Source of the DNA: Cyanobium sp. E1_MAG_00006
GTDB taxonomy: Bacteria; Cyanobacteriota; Cyanobacteriia; PCC-6307; Cyanobiaceae
DNA: 64,000 nt
Assembly (NCBI GenBank): GCA_027488975.1
Contig: JAIYAQ010000027.1
Location: forward strand, 1 to 64,000
Reading direction: 5' to 3'
In this document: positions 33,342 through 45,243 of the stretch, one piece after another
How positions within the stretch are numbered: position 1 is the stretch's first letter
Layout of the letters: every line of letters starts with the position of its first letter
Program-made: the position numbers and the translations under genes
The notes under the pieces: model-generated
Databases searched by the model: none
What the model was told of the DNA's origin: nothing
Seen by the model: the letters and a program-made list of their open reading frames with translations, nothing else

Positions 33342-33571
33342 CACTGCGGGGAGTCGATGGTGCTCAGCCTATGGAGGTTCAGCTGGGCTGGTGACAATGC
33401 TGTTGTCGGTTGTGTCAATCCCCCCATGGACCGGCGTCGGCGTGAGGGTTCACACACCTGAGCGGCGGCAATCGTCACCGTTGGTGTCGACGTCCTGTTG
33501 CAGGAGGTTGCCAATCAGGCGGGATTGATCGTCGTCGTTAGCGTGACGTCCATCGCGCTCAGAGGGGATTG

Positions 33572-34552
33572 ATGACGGCCCCACCACTGCAGCGACAACC
33601 GCTCGCTGCAACCCAGTCGAGCCATGCGTCGTCCATCGGCGAACCTGGTTCATCTTCGGCTCTGCGTCCACGGCTTGCCGCACTCGCTGCCCATCTGCTG
33701 GTGGCGCTGATCGCCCTGGTGGGCATCGGTGGTGCCACCCGCGTCATGGAGGCGGGCCTTGCCTGCCCGGACTGGCCCCTCTGTTACGGCTCGCTGCTGC
33801 CGGGCCGCCAGATGAACCTGCAGGTCTTTCTGGAATGGTTCCACCGCCTCGATGCCTTCGTGGTCGGGGTGGGCCTGCTGGTGCTGTCAGCGGTGAGCTG
33901 GTGGGAGCGGCGTCAGCTGCCCGCCTGGCTGCCGCCGCTTTCCCTGGCCTGCGTTCTGCTGGTGGCGGTTCAGGGGGGGCTCGGCGCTCTCACCGTGTTG
34001 CAGCTGTTGCCAAGCGCAGTGGTGACGGCTCACCTGCTCACCGCGTTAACGCTGGTGGCACTGCTGAGCGCCTGCCATGAGGGCCTGCGCGGCGACTCGT
34101 TCCAGGGCGCTCCCCAGAGCGCCAGCGCGCTCTGGTCGAGCGCCACTAGGGCCACGCTGGTGACCGCTCTGGTGGCGGTTCTCGTTCAGTGCCTGCTGGG
34201 CGGGCTGATGGCCAGTCAGTGGGCAGCGGGCCGCTGCATCAGCAGTGGTGAGGCCTGCAGCTGGCTGCTGGCCCACCGGCTCGGTGCCCGGTTCGCTGGT
34301 GCTCTGGTGTTGGCGCTGGCGGCTCTGCTGGCCTGGCGTCGTCCCACGACAAGGCCCCTGGCCGGTCTGGCCGCCGTGCTGGTGCTGGCTCAGATCGCTC
34401 TGGGCGTGTTCAGCCTGCGCCTCAGCCTGGCGATGCCGGGCGTGACGGTGGCGCATCAGATCTCGGCGGCTCTGCTGTTGGCAGTGCTGTCGTCCCTCAC
34501 GGTCCGCGGCTGGCGGATCGCCCCCAACCTGCCGGAGATGAGCCATGGTTAG
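33572..34552 (+). CDS. ctaA: Heme A synthase (CtaA/COX15)
   Basis: 326 residues; start ATG at 33572, eight bases after AGAGGGG, preferred over the adjoining TTG. Eight hydrophobic helices are visible. The family motif [20 protein letters not shown] with [10 protein letters not shown] supplies the conserved Cys pair and His ligand; a second half repeats [13 protein letters not shown] and [16 protein letters not shown]. It oxidises the C8 methyl of heme O to make heme A for CtaD. It overlaps ctaB by eight bases, and the pair is divergent from ctaCDE. Confidence 0.93.
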   Translation: MTAPPLQRQPLAATQSSHASSIGEPGSSSALRPRLAALAAHLLVALIALVGIGGATRVMEAGLACPDWPLCYGSLLPGRQMNLQVFLEWFHRLDAFVVGVGLLVLSAVSWWERRQLPAWLPPLSLACVLLVAVQGGLGALTVLQLLPSAVVTAHLLTALTLVALLSACHEGLRGDSFQGAPQSASALWSSATRATLVTALVAVLVQCLLGGLMASQWAAGRCISSGEACSWLLAHRLGARFAGALVLALAALLAWRRPTTRPLAGLAAVLVLAQIALGVFSLRLSLAMPGVTVAHQISAALLLAVLSSLTVRGWRIAPNLPEMSHG

Positions 34553-35567
34553 TGCAACGGCAACCACCCTGAGCCGTGAGCAGATCGTTCCCTCCCGGGC
34601 GCGGGTCAAGCTGCCCCCCTGGCTGGAGATCGCCAAACCACGGCTGATCCCTCTGCTCCTGGCCACCACCCTGGGGGGCATGGCCCTCTCTGAGGGCTGG
34701 CCCCTGCCCACCGGTCGACTGGCCTGCACCCTCGGTGGTGGTGCCTTGGCCGCTGCGGCCGCCGGCGTTCTCAACTGCCTCTGGGAGCAGGGCCTCGATG
34801 GGCGCATGCAGCGCACCAGCGGCCGGGCTCTGCCCTCCGGCCGGCTCTCGGTGGGCACGGCCTTCGCCATCGCCGTGGCCCTGGCCCTGGCCGCCGCCAC
34901 CCTGCTGGTGAGCGGCGTCAACTGTCTGGCGGCCAGCCTGTCGCTGCTGGGGCTCTGCAGCTACGTGCTCCTCTACACCGTTCTTCTCAAGCCCCGCACC
35001 AGCCAGAACATCGTGATCGGCGGTGTGGCCGGCGCGATCCCACCCCTGGTGGGGGCTGCCGCCGCCACGGGCCATCTCGGCCTGAGCAGCTGGTGGCTGT
35101 TTGCCCTGGTGATGGTCTGGACCCCCGCCCATTTCTGGGCCCTGGCCCTGCTGCTGCAGGAGGACTACCGCTCGGTGGGAATCCCGATGCTGCCGGTGGT
35201 GAAAGGTTCCGCTGCCACCGCCCGCGCCATCAGCGTCTACGCCGCCGCCACGGTGCTGCTCAGCCTGGCGGGGATCTGGGCGCTGCCCAGCGGTGGCCTG
35301 CTGTATGGCCTGCTGCTGCTGCCCTTCAACGGTCGCCTGCTGCAGATGGCTTGGCGCCTGCACCAGGCCCCCGACGACGTCCAGCGGGCCCGCGGGCTCT
35401 TCCGCTGGTCGATTCTCTATCTGTTCGGCATCTGCCTGCTGCTGATGCTGGCGCGGCTTCCCGCGGGCGAACAGTTCAGCGTGCAGGGACTGGAGCTGCT
35501 CGGCCTGGCCGGGTCCGGCGCTCCAGCCTTCACCCTCGCCGCTCCCGTGCTGGTGGCGCCTTTCTAG
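34545..35567 (+). CDS. ctaB: Protoheme IX farnesyltransferase (heme O synthase)
   Basis: 340 residues, UbiA-superfamily prenyltransferase with about eight to nine helices. The first Asp-rich site is in [20 protein letters not shown] and the second in [42 protein letters not shown] is the conserved heme O synthase stretch. It adds a farnesyl group to heme B, giving heme O, the CtaA substrate. Its start overlaps the end of ctaA, so the two steps are translationally linked. Confidence 0.95.
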   Translation: MVSATATTLSREQIVPSRARVKLPPWLEIAKPRLIPLLLATTLGGMALSEGWPLPTGRLACTLGGGALAAAAAGVLNCLWEQGLDGRMQRTSGRALPSGRLSVGTAFAIAVALALAAATLLVSGVNCLAASLSLLGLCSYVLLYTVLLKPRTSQNIVIGGVAGAIPPLVGAAAATGHLGLSSWWLFALVMVWTPAHFWALALLLQEDYRSVGIPMLPVVKGSAATARAISVYAAATVLLSLAGIWALPSGGLLYGLLLLPFNGRLLQMAWRLHQAPDDVQRARGLFRWSILYLFGICLLLMLARLPAGEQFSVQGLELLGLAGSGAPAFTLAAPVLVAPF

Positions 35568-35605
35568 ATTGGCTTCTTCCTGCGGCTGAGCGGAGATTGG
35601 CGGCG

Positions 35606-36637
35606 GTGCCAGAGGCGGTGATTGAGCTCCAGGACGTCGGCAAGCGCTACGGCCGGGGCGACAAGGCGGTTGAGGCCCTGCGGGGCCTCAACCTGAGCGT
35701 GCCGCGCGGCAGTCTGTATGGGCTGTTGGGTCCCAACGGCGCCGGCAAGACCACCTGCCTGCGCATCCTCGCCACCCTGCTGGCTCCGGATTCCGGCCTG
35801 GTGCGGGTGGCGGGCCTCGATGCCTTGACCGACCCACGCGGCGTGCGCGAGCGCCTGGGTTATGTGGCCCAGGAGGTGGCCCTCGACAAGATTCTCAGTG
35901 GCCGCGAGCTGCTGCAGCTGCAGGGCGATCTGTATCACCTGGATCGGTCGGAACGGGATCGCCGCATCAGCGAGCTGGTGGAGCTCCTGGCGATGGGCGA
36001 CTGGATCGATCGCCGCTGCGGCACCTACTCCGGCGGCATGCGCCGCCGTTTGGATCTGGCCTCCGGACTGCTGCATCGCCCCGAGGTGCTGGTACTCGAT
36101 GAGCCCACCGTCGGCCTCGACATCGAAAGCCGCGCTGCCATTTGGCAGGTGCTGCAGCAGCTGAGGGATCAGGGCACCACCGTGCTGCTCAGCAGCCACT
36201 ACCTCGAGGAGGTTGATGCCCTCGCCGATCACCTGGCGATCATCGAAGGTGGCCGGGTGATCGCCTCCGGTCGGCCCAGTGAACTCAAGGCCGCCCTCGG
36301 CGGCGATCGCGTCACCCTGCGGGTGCGCGAGTTCAGCGATGAGCCGGAGGCCCTGCGGGTGCAGCAACTGTTGCAGGCCTGCCCGGGTGTGCGCCAGGTG
36401 GTGGTGAACCGGGCTCAGGGCTATTCGCTCAACCTGGTGGTGGAGCACGACGGCGTCGTCGAGCAGCTGCGGCGTCAGCTGCTCGAGGCTCAGCTGCCGG
36501 TGTTCGCCCTGGCCCAGAGCCGCCCCAGCCTCGACGACGTTTATCTGCAGGCCACAGGGCGCACGCTGATGGACGCGGAACTGGCGGTGGCCGGCAGCCG
36601 TGATGCCAAGGCGGAGCGCAAGCAGGCCATGCGCTGA
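35606..36637 (+). CDS. ABC-2 type exporter ATP-binding protein (CcmA/DrrA-like)
   Basis: 343 residues from GTG at 35606 ([16 protein letters not shown]); TTG at 35597 is possible. Walker [10 protein letters not shown], signature [15 protein letters not shown], Walker [13 protein letters not shown] and H-loop [10 protein letters not shown] are intact. The C-terminal ~100 residues form the regulatory extension common in DrrA/NatA-type exporters. It pairs with the permease gene 70 bases downstream. The substrate is unknown; the position after ctaB suggests, but does not show, a link to oxidase or membrane biogenesis. Confidence 0.92.
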   Translation: MPEAVIELQDVGKRYGRGDKAVEALRGLNLSVPRGSLYGLLGPNGAGKTTCLRILATLLAPDSGLVRVAGLDALTDPRGVRERLGYVAQEVALDKILSGRELLQLQGDLYHLDRSERDRRISELVELLAMGDWIDRRCGTYSGGMRRRLDLASGLLHRPEVLVLDEPTVGLDIESRAAIWQVLQQLRDQGTTVLLSSHYLEEVDALADHLAIIEGGRVIASGRPSELKAALGGDRVTLRVREFSDEPEALRVQQLLQACPGVRQVVVNRAQGYSLNLVVEHDGVVEQLRRQLLEAQLPVFALAQSRPSLDDVYLQATGRTLMDAELAVAGSRDAKAERKQAMR

Positions 36638-36707
36638 CCGCCTCGCCCTGCAGTTCGCCCCACGCCAACCATCCCCCGTCCGCACCGCCCTCTGTCCCAC
36701 CGTCGCC

Positions 36708-37577
36708 ATGACCAGCGCCACCCCAAGCCTGCTCAGCCCCGTGGCTCCGGCCAGGACGCAGCCCCGCTCCGCCTTCGCCGATCTCAGCCAGGAGACCATC
36801 GCTCTGACGCGGCGGCTGTTTCTGCAGCTGGCCCGCCGCCCGTCCACCCTGGTGGCGGGAGTGCTGCAGCCGTTGATCTGGCTGGTGCTGTTCGGGGCCC
36901 TGTTCGCCAATGCCCCGGCGGGGCTGCTGCCGGATGGCCTCAGCTATGGCCGCTTCCTGGGGGCCGGCGTGATCGTGTTCACGGCGTTCAGCGCAGCTCT
37001 GAACGCAGGTCTGCCCGTGATGTTTGACCGGGAATTCGGCTTCCTCAACCGTCTGCTGGTGGCGCCGCTGCGCTCGCGCAGCTCGATCGTGCTGGCCTCG
37101 GTGCTCTACATCACCGCCCTGAGCCTGGTGCAGAGCCTGGCGATCATGGGCACCGCCTGGCTGTTGGGCTACGGCTGGCCCGGTGGCTCCGGCCTGCTGC
37201 TGGTGTTGGTGACCTTGCTGCTGCTGGTATTTGCCGTGACCGGCCTGAGCCTGGGGCTGGCCTTCGCCCTGCCCGGCCACATTGAGCTGATTGCCGTGAT
37301 CTTCGTGGCCAACCTGCCGCTGCTGTTCGCCAGCACGGCCTTGGCACCGATCAGCTTCATGCCCACCTGGCTCGGCTGGCTGGCTTCCCTCAACCCGCTC
37401 ACCTTCGCGATCGAGCCGATCCGCGCCGCTTATGCCGGCCATTTCAGCCTGTCAGCTGTGGTGCTGCAGGCGCCCTATGGCGACCTCACCGCCGCCCAGT
37501 GCCTTGCCATCCTGGCGCTGCTGGCGGCTGGACTGTTCCTGCTGATCCGGCCCCTGCTGGATCGCAAACTCGCCTGA
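36708..37577 (+). CDS. ABC-2 type exporter permease
   Basis: 289 residues from ATG at 36708. The N-terminus (TIALTRRLFLQLARRPST) is the amphipathic elbow helix, followed by six hydrophobic spans: LQPLIWLVLFGALFA, RFLGAGVIVFTAFSAAL, ITALSLVQSLAIMGTAWLLG, LLLVLVTLLLLVFAVTGLSL, VIFVANLPLLFASTALAP and LAILALLAAGLFLLIRPLL. FDREFGFLNRLLVAPLRSRS is the typical ABC-2 coupling loop. Partner of the ATPase just upstream; the intact pair is a complete exporter. Confidence 0.92.
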   Translation: MTSATPSLLSPVAPARTQPRSAFADLSQETIALTRRLFLQLARRPSTLVAGVLQPLIWLVLFGALFANAPAGLLPDGLSYGRFLGAGVIVFTAFSAALNAGLPVMFDREFGFLNRLLVAPLRSRSSIVLASVLYITALSLVQSLAIMGTAWLLGYGWPGGSGLLLVLVTLLLLVFAVTGLSLGLAFALPGHIELIAVIFVANLPLLFASTALAPISFMPTWLGWLASLNPLTFAIEPIRAAYAGHFSLSAVVLQAPYGDLTAAQCLAILALLAAGLFLLIRPLLDRKLA

Positions 37578-37584
37578 TCAACCG

Positions 37585-38274
37585 ATGGCCCTGCTGACTG
37601 CTGACCAGCTCAAGGGTGGCCTGATCGTTTCGGTGCAGGCCCCGGAGGGCTCGCCGATGCGCCACCCGGACGTGATCGCCGCCATGGCCGAGGCCAGCCT
37701 CAACAATGGCGCCATCGGCGTGCGGCTCGAGAGCCCTGAGCACATCGGGGCCGTGCGCCGACGTTGCCCGGAGGCCATGATCATCGGCCTGTGGAAGCGC
37801 ACCTTCTCGGATAGCTCGGTGTACATCACCCCGGGCTGGGAGGAGATCCGGGCGGTCTGGGCCGCCGGTGCCGATGTGATCGCGCTCGATGCCACCGCCC
37901 GCCAGCGGCCCCAAGGGCAGGACCTGGTGGAGCTGCTGCAGCGCGCCCGCTGTGATCTGGGGGCGGTGCTGATGGCGGATGTGGACAGCCTCGCCAACGG
38001 TCTGCGGGCTGCGGATCTGGGCTGTGCCTGGGTGGGCACCACGCTCTATGGCTACACCGAGGCGACTGCAGGCCTGCGGCCGCCTGGCTGGGAGCTGCTG
38101 GGTCCGTTGCGCCAGCAGCTGCCCGAGGCGGTCTCCCTGATTTGTGAAGGGGGCATTGGCTCAGCCGAGCAGGCTTGCCGCGCCCTGGCGGACGGGGCCG
38201 ATGCCGTGGTGGTTGGCACTGCCATCACGGGCGTGGATCTGCAGGTGGCGGCCTACCGCCGGGCCATGGGCTGA
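37585..38274 (+). CDS. nanE: Putative N-acetylmannosamine-6-phosphate 2-epimerase
   Basis: 229 residues, TIM-barrel. Matches NanE: LKGGLIVSVQAPEGSPM at the start, GAIGVRLESPEHIGAVR, IIGLWKRTF (catalytic Lys), DVIALDATARQRP and ICEGGIGSAEQACRALADGA with VVVGTAITG (phosphate-binding loop). It interconverts ManNAc-6-P and GlcNAc-6-P. No nanA or nanK is near, so the role may be sugar-nucleotide supply rather than sialic acid breakdown. It follows the permease gene by seven bases, suggesting co-transcription. Confidence 0.9.
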   Translation: MALLTADQLKGGLIVSVQAPEGSPMRHPDVIAAMAEASLNNGAIGVRLESPEHIGAVRRRCPEAMIIGLWKRTFSDSSVYITPGWEEIRAVWAAGADVIALDATARQRPQGQDLVELLQRARCDLGAVLMADVDSLANGLRAADLGCAWVGTTLYGYTEATAGLRPPGWELLGPLRQQLPEAVSLICEGGIGSAEQACRALADGADAVVVGTAITGVDLQVAAYRRAMG

Positions 38275-38400
38275 GGGGAATTCCCGGCCTCCGCCACCAA
38301 CTGAGCCCTCCCCTCAAAAGGTTTCTGAAGCCAGGGCAGCGAGGGGTGTGCCGGATTGCAGACTGGGCGTGTCCCGTTCGTCTTGGCTGGGAGGTGCGCC

Positions 38401-38622
38401 GTGGCCTCGCCTCTGGATCTGCTGTCGGGGTTGTCGGCCGACGGTGCACCGCGTCTGTTGGCGTTCGGCCTGGGTGCCCTGCTGCTGAGTGTGCCGATGG
38501 CTGGCCTACCGATCTCAGAGATCCAGGCGCTCAACCGTGAGCTGGGGCGATTGTGCAGTGATCCCCCTCGCGAAGCCCTGACGGTCTGCCGGCTGCATGC
38601 CCGCCTGGTGCGGGCCCTCTGA
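38401..38622 (+). CDS. Small conserved-looking protein, unknown function
   Basis: 73 residues from GTG at 38401, chosen because GGGAGG (38390-38395) sits five bases upstream; the frame is open further up to 38356. It has one hydrophobic stretch (APRLLAFGLGALLLSVPMAG) and then a polar helix with two cysteines (LGRLCSDPPREALTVCRLHA), so it may be a single-span membrane protein or a secreted small protein. No family recognised. It lies between nanE and the 3' end of groEL, pointing toward the latter. Confidence 0.6.
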   Translation: MASPLDLLSGLSADGAPRLLAFGLGALLLSVPMAGLPISEIQALNRELGRLCSDPPREALTVCRLHARLVRAL

Positions 38623-38665
38623 GCAGCCGGCCGGAAGCGCTCCCGGACGAGCCCCCTTGTTGGGC

Positions 38666-40727
<2,062 letters not shown>

Positions 40728-40764
40728 GGGCCTGGCCCTGAGCGCCTGGCAGTAAGCCCCTGCC

Positions 40765-41517
40765 TCAGCGCATCACCATGCCGCCATCCACCTGCAGCAC
40801 CTGACCGGTCATGTAGGCGGCGGCGGGGTCCGCCGCCAGGAAGCGCACGGCGCCGGCCACCTCGGTTGCGCTGCCCATCCGGCCCATCGGGATGGCCTTG
40901 AGGATCGGCTCCTTGTCGAGCTCGGCGGTCATGTCGCTCTCGATGAAGCCCGGGGCCACCGCATTCACGGTGACGCCGCGGGCGGCGAATTCGGCGGCGT
41001 TGCTGCGGGTGAGGCCGATCACGCCCGCCTTGGCGGCGCTGTAGTTGGCCTGGCCCGGGTTCCCCATCAGGCCCACCACCGAGGTGATGTTGATGATGCG
41101 GCCGGCCCTGGCCTTGAGCATCGAGCGGCTGACGGCGCGGGTGCAGAGGAACACACCCGTGAGGTTCAGGTCGATCACGCTCTGCCAGTCGGCGGTCTTC
41201 ATGCGCATCAGCAGGCCGTCGCGGGTGATGCCGGCGTTGTTCACCAGCACATCCAGGCGGCCCTCCTTCTCCTGAACGGCCTTCACCATGGCCTCAACCT
41301 GTTCCTCGTCGGCCACGTTGGCCTGATGGGACCAGGCCCTGCCGCATGCGGCCGTGATCTCCGCCACCACAGCCTCAGCGGCAGCGGGTGAGCTGGCGTA
41401 GTTCACCACCACCGTGGCGCCGGCGGCGCCAAGCTCGCGGGCGATGGCGGCGCCGATGCCCCGGCTGGCGCCGGTCACCAGGGCGACCTGGCCGGTGAGG
41501 GGAGTGGCGTGGGCCAT
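40765..41517 (-). CDS. fabG: 3-oxoacyl-[acyl-carrier-protein] reductase
   Basis: 250 residues from ATG at 41515-41517; an in-frame TTG at 41529 is less likely. Short-chain dehydrogenase: NADP loop [32 protein letters not shown], catalytic Ser in [22 protein letters not shown] (Tyr and Lys) and the end [11 protein letters not shown]. It reduces 3-oxoacyl-ACP in fatty acid elongation. All catalytic residues are present. Confidence 0.95.
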   Translation of the reverse strand: MAHATPLTGQVALVTGASRGIGAAIARELGAAGATVVVNYASSPAAAEAVVAEITAACGRAWSHQANVADEEQVEAMVKAVQEKEGRLDVLVNNAGITRDGLLMRMKTADWQSVIDLNLTGVFLCTRAVSRSMLKARAGRIINITSVVGLMGNPGQANYSAAKAGVIGLTRSNAAEFAARGVTVNAVAPGFIESDMTAELDKEPILKAIPMGRMGSATEVAGAVRFLAADPAAAYMTGQVLQVDGGMVMR

Positions 41518-41587
41518 GGGCTGAGGCAAAACGGTCGGCCGAGCGTAGGCCGGGCCCCTTCGTGACCCCTTCGCTGCCCTCCCCGCC

Positions 41588-42730
41588 TCAGGCCTGCATG
41601 GTCTCCACGCCGGTGAGGGCGCCGCCGAGCAGATCGGCGAAATGCTGCAGCTGTTGCTGGCTGCCCATCACCACCAGAAGCTGCCCCGGGGCCAGGCAGA
41701 CGTTGCCGCCGGGGTTGGCAATCAGGGGCGACTCCTGGGGTGCCCGCCCCGAGGGGCTTTGCTCTGGCAGCGGGTTGCGGATCGCCAGCACCAGAGCTCC
41801 ACTGCGACGGCCCAGCTGCAGTTCCGCCAGGGAACGTCCATCCAGGTCGCCCAGCCGGCGCGGGTCGTCGCTGAGCTGGAACTCCTCCACCTCGCAGTCG
41901 CTGCCGGCCAGCAGTTCCATGAAGGTCACCGCCAGTGGCCGCAGGGCGGTGGCGGCCATGGTGCGCCCTCCCGCCACGTAGGGACTGACCACCTGGTCGG
42001 CTCCGGCCAGGCGCAGCTTGCCCTCGGCCTCGTCGCTGTCGGCCCGGGCGATCAGCCGGGTGCGGGGGGCCAGGCCGCGGGCGCTGAGGATCACATAGAG
42101 GTTGGCGGCGTTGCTGGGCAGAGCGGCCACCAGGGCCCGGCAGTGGTGGATGCCGGCTTCCTCGAGGGTGCCGTCGAGGGTGGCGTCCCCCTGCAGCACC
42201 GTCAGACCCCGCTGCTGGGCCTCGGCGATCCGCTCGGGATCCATCTCCACCACCAGCAGAGGCACGGCTTCGCCGCTGAGCTGCTGGGCGATTTCGCGGC
42301 CGATGCGGCCGTAGCCGCAGAGGATCACATGCTGTTTCATCGTGCGTTGCAGCTGCTGGCGGTAGCGGCGTTCCCGCAGCCGCTGGAAGTGGCCGGAGTT
42401 GGTCAATTCCAGCAGTTTCTGCAGGGTCTGCTGGACCACCACCAGGCCGCCCATCAGCAGCAGGGCGGTCACCAGCCGCCCGGCGCCGTGCACCACCTGG
42501 GTGTGGGGGTCGCTGAACCCCATGGTGCTGAGGGTGATCAGCACCATCCAGTAGCAGTCACCCCAGTCCCAGCCTTCGGCCAGGCGATACCCCACCGCAC
42601 CGGCATTCACCACCAGGGCGAGGGCCAGCACCGGCCCGGCCCAGGGTCGGCGCGCCAACAGTGCGGCCAGCCTGTTGGATGGGGGCCAGCGCCGCCCCTG
42701 GGGGCGCGGAGCGCGCCGGCCGCTGGTCAT
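41588..42730 (-). CDS. Two-helix K+ channel protein with RCK (TrkA-N/TrkA-C) domains
   Basis: 380 residues. Two transmembrane helices ([20 protein letters not shown] and [16 protein letters not shown]) flank a pore loop, [11 protein letters not shown], where the usual TVGYGD selectivity filter reads TMGFSD (residues 69-74). The RCK N-domain follows ([18 protein letters not shown], a Rossmann loop, then [13 protein letters not shown] and [15 protein letters not shown]), and a TrkA-C domain ends the protein. It probably gates ion flow in response to nucleotide or cation. Its start overlaps the stop of the GT9-like gene (ATGA), so the two are co-translated. Confidence 0.88.
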   Translation of the reverse strand: MTSGRRAPRPQGRRWPPSNRLAALLARRPWAGPVLALALVVNAGAVGYRLAEGWDWGDCYWMVLITLSTMGFSDPHTQVVHGAGRLVTALLLMGGLVVVQQTLQKLLELTNSGHFQRLRERRYRQQLQRTMKQHVILCGYGRIGREIAQQLSGEAVPLLVVEMDPERIAEAQQRGLTVLQGDATLDGTLEEAGIHHCRALVAALPSNAANLYVILSARGLAPRTRLIARADSDEAEGKLRLAGADQVVSPYVAGGRTMAATALRPLAVTFMELLAGSDCEVEEFQLSDDPRRLGDLDGRSLAELQLGRRSGALVLAIRNPLPEQSPSGRAPQESPLIANPGGNVCLAPGQLLVVMGSQQQLQHFADLLGGALTGVETMQA

Positions 42731-43563
42731 GTCAGCCCGAGGGCCTGGAGCACATCCGCCGGATCGAGCTGGGACAGCCGGCTCGGATCCCCTACAGCCT
42801 GCACCCCCTGGCGGGGGGGCAGGGCATCGGCACCGCGGTCGAGGGCCACCAGGGGTGAGCCGTTGAGCAGGGCCAGCTCGGTGCAGACAGGATCACTGCT
42901 GAGCACAACGTCGCAGCTGGCCAGCTGGGCGGCCCGCTCGCCAAGGCTGCCGCTGCTGCGGGCCTGCACCAATCGCACGGACGGCAGCTTGGCCCGCAGC
43001 AGAGACGGCAGGGCCTGCCACTGCTGGGCGGGCCAGTCGTCGCTGCCGCCCGATGGGGCCAGCAGCAGGGCCGGACCCTCGCCGGCGGGCAGAGCGGCGG
43101 CGGCCTTGTCGAGGGCCGGGCGGGGCAGGCTGAGGCGGTAGGCACCCGCGTCGAGCTGGACCCCGAGGGGTTGCAGGTAGGCCGCCAGGGCCTGGGCCGG
43201 CCAGCCCGCTGGCGCCGCGACGGTGCTGGTGGCGGAGAAGCCACCGGCGGCCACGCGGTTGGGAATGTGGCTCATGGAGAGCATCAGATCCACCTGCCGG
43301 CCGCTGGCCAGGTTGATGCAGGCCTGGAAATCCGGCTCGCGCACGTTGCCGAGCAGGTTGGCCCAGTCCGCCAGGGTGGGATTGCCGTCGAAGTCGAAGG
43401 GAATCACTTTCTCCACCGCCGGCAGCAGGCTCCAGGCGGCGGCGGCAGCCGGGGCGCAGGCCACCTGCACCTGGGCGTTGAGCGCCTCCGCCAGTCGGGC
43501 CGCGGCGGGGATGGCCTGGAGCTGCGAGGGGATGCCGCCCGGAATCAGGAACAGAACGCGCAT
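42727..43563 (-). CDS. Glycosyltransferase family 9-like protein
   Basis: 278 residues. The start [20 protein letters not shown] with [16 protein letters not shown] resembles GT9 (ADP-heptose:LPS heptosyltransferase-like) N-domains; the C-domain has [40 protein letters not shown] and [20 protein letters not shown], the usual donor-binding pattern. It is shorter than most GT9 enzymes (~350). Acceptor and donor unknown; it may act on surface polysaccharide. It is divergent from ispD across 78 bases and coupled to the K+ channel gene downstream. Confidence 0.75.
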   Translation of the reverse strand: MRVLFLIPGGIPSQLQAIPAAARLAEALNAQVQVACAPAAAAAWSLLPAVEKVIPFDFDGNPTLADWANLLGNVREPDFQACINLASGRQVDLMLSMSHIPNRVAAGGFSATSTVAAPAGWPAQALAAYLQPLGVQLDAGAYRLSLPRPALDKAAAALPAGEGPALLLAPSGGSDDWPAQQWQALPSLLRAKLPSVRLVQARSSGSLGERAAQLASCDVVLSSDPVCTELALLNGSPLVALDRGADALPPRQGVQAVGDPSRLSQLDPADVLQALGLT

Positions 43564-43641
43564 GGCGGCGGGCAGCGGGGGGCGGGTCGCGGGCTGATTG
43601 TATGGAGCCTGGATGATTCAGACCGCCGGAGGTTGTTGGCT

Positions 43642-44319
43642 GTGCATTTGCTGATCGCCTGTGCCGGCAGCGGCCGCAGGATGGGGGCCGAGCGCAACAA
43701 GCTGCTGCTGGAGGTGGCCGGCCGGCCGGTGCTGGCCTGGACCCTGGAGGCGGCCCTGTCTGCGCCGGTGATCAGCTGGATCGGCATCGTCGGCCAGCCG
43801 GTGGATCAGCCGGAGATTGAGGCGCTGGTGGCGGCGGCCCGGCCAGATCGCCCCGTCGTCTGGATTGCGGGGGGGGCGACCCGGCAGGAGTCGGTGAGCC
43901 ATGGCCTGGCAGCCCTGCCGGAGGTTGCCGAGTCCGTTCTGATCCACGACGGCGCCCGCTGCCTAGTGGATGGGGATTTGATTGCCCGTTGCGCTGAGGC
44001 TGTGCTGGCGGGCAAGGCCGTGATCGCCGCCGCGCCGGTGACCGACACGATCAAGCGGGTGGATGCCGCCGGGGTGATTCAGGACACCCCCGATCGCGCC
44101 GAGCTCTGGGGCGCTCAGACCCCGCAGGGATTCCCGGTGGAGCAGCTGCGCCGCGCCCACGCCCGCGCCAGCACCGAGGGCTGGAGCGTCACCGATGACG
44201 CCTCCCTGTTCGAGCGGTTGGGTTGGCCGGTGCAGGTGATCGAGGCCTCCCCCGCCAACATCAAGATCACAACCCCGTTTGATCTCACTGTGGCCGCCGC
44301 GGTGCTGGCCGCCCGCTGA
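43642..44319 (+). CDS. ispD: 2-C-methyl-D-erythritol 4-phosphate cytidylyltransferase
   Basis: 225 residues from GTG at 43642, nine bases after GGAGG (43628-43632); TTG codons at 43633 and 43636 are less well placed. CTP-binding loop [20 protein letters not shown], then [58 protein letters not shown] and [18 protein letters not shown]. It makes CDP-methylerythritol in the MEP isoprenoid pathway, which feeds carotenoids, phytol and quinone tails. Confidence 0.95.
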   Translation: MHLLIACAGSGRRMGAERNKLLLEVAGRPVLAWTLEAALSAPVISWIGIVGQPVDQPEIEALVAAARPDRPVVWIAGGATRQESVSHGLAALPEVAESVLIHDGARCLVDGDLIARCAEAVLAGKAVIAAAPVTDTIKRVDAAGVIQDTPDRAELWGAQTPQGFPVEQLRRAHARASTEGWSVTDDASLFERLGWPVQVIEASPANIKITTPFDLTVAAAVLAAR

Positions 44320-44349
44320 GCCGGCGTCTCGCCGGGCTGAGCCTGTGAG

Positions 44350-45243
44350 TCAGTGCGGCAGTAGCTCCAGTCGGCCGGCGTCGGCATCGAGACGGGCCCG
44401 AACCCCCAGGGGCAGGGCGGCGTTGCCGGCCGTATGGCCCACAGGCAGTCCTGCCAGGACGGGAATGCCCAGATCCGCGGTGCGCTCCCGCAGCACCAGC
44501 TCGAGCGGGGTGGGGCTTTCGGGATCGTCGCAGTCGCTGAAGCTGCCGAAGCCGATGGCGGCCAGCTTCTGCAGCGCGCCACAGAGGCGCCAGTGGGTGA
44601 GCAGGCGATCGATCCGGTAGGGAGCCTCGCCCACGTCCTCCAGCACCAGCACGGCTCCGTTCAGGGGGGGCAGGTGAGCGGTGCCGAGCAGGTGGGTCGC
44701 CACGGTGAGGTTTCCCACCAGCAGCGGCCCCTCTGCGGCTCCACTGCACCAGCCTTCCCCCTGCAGGGGCGCCACGGGGGCACCGAACAGCAGATCGCGC
44801 AGGCGCTCCTGGCTCCAGTCCGGCTCGGCCGCCAGGGTGGTGACCATCGGACCGTGAATCCCGCCGGCTCGCCCTGCCGCCTGGCGCGCCCAGAGCAGGG
44901 AGGTCACATCGGAGAAGCCCAGCAGCCAGCGCCCGCCGGCGACAGGGTCGTGGGTCTGTGCGCCGGGCTCCAGCAGCCGCGCCGCTCCCCAGCCGCCGCG
45001 GATGCAGGCCAGCAGGGGCAGATCGCCAACCAGCAGATCGGAGAGGCGCTCAGGATCAGCCCCGGCCAGATGCCCCCAGCGCCGCAGGGGCTGCGGATGG
45101 GGCTGTACCTGGAGGCCCCAGCTCTCCAGCACCGCTACTCCCGCCTGCAGACGCTTCAGGCTGTCGTCGGCCAGGGCTGAGCTGGCGGCGGCCAGTCCCA
45201 CCCGATCCCCGCGCTGCAGGGGCTGCGGCAAGGCTGCCTTCAT
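44350..45243 (-). CDS. LD-carboxypeptidase (S66 family)
   Basis: 297 residues. The nucleophile serine is in LLGFSDVTSLLWA, the acid/base pair is in LVLEDVGEAPYRIDRLL and GLPVGHTAGNAALPLG (His). IRGGWGAARLLE is the family's oxyanion/turn segment. S66 enzymes cleave the L-Lys(or DAP)-D-Ala bond in murein tetrapeptides during recycling. No signal peptide, so cytosolic. It overlaps ubiA by four bases and is convergent with ispD. Often called ldcA or mccF-like. Confidence 0.9.
   Translation of the reverse strand: MKAALPQPLQRGDRVGLAAASSALADDSLKRLQAGVAVLESWGLQVQPHPQPLRRWGHLAGADPERLSDLLVGDLPLLACIRGGWGAARLLEPGAQTHDPVAGGRWLLGFSDVTSLLWARQAAGRAGGIHGPMVTTLAAEPDWSQERLRDLLFGAPVAPLQGEGWCSGAAEGPLLVGNLTVATHLLGTAHLPPLNGAVLVLEDVGEAPYRIDRLLTHWRLCGALQKLAAIGFGSFSDCDDPESPTPLELVLRERTADLGIPVLAGLPVGHTAGNAALPLGVRARLDADAGRLELLPH

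Noticed and set aside
44285-44749. Minus-strand frame of 154 codons near the LD-carboxypeptidase
   Set aside because: It is an out-of-frame shadow of the S66 peptidase, whose catalytic residues are all in the other frame.
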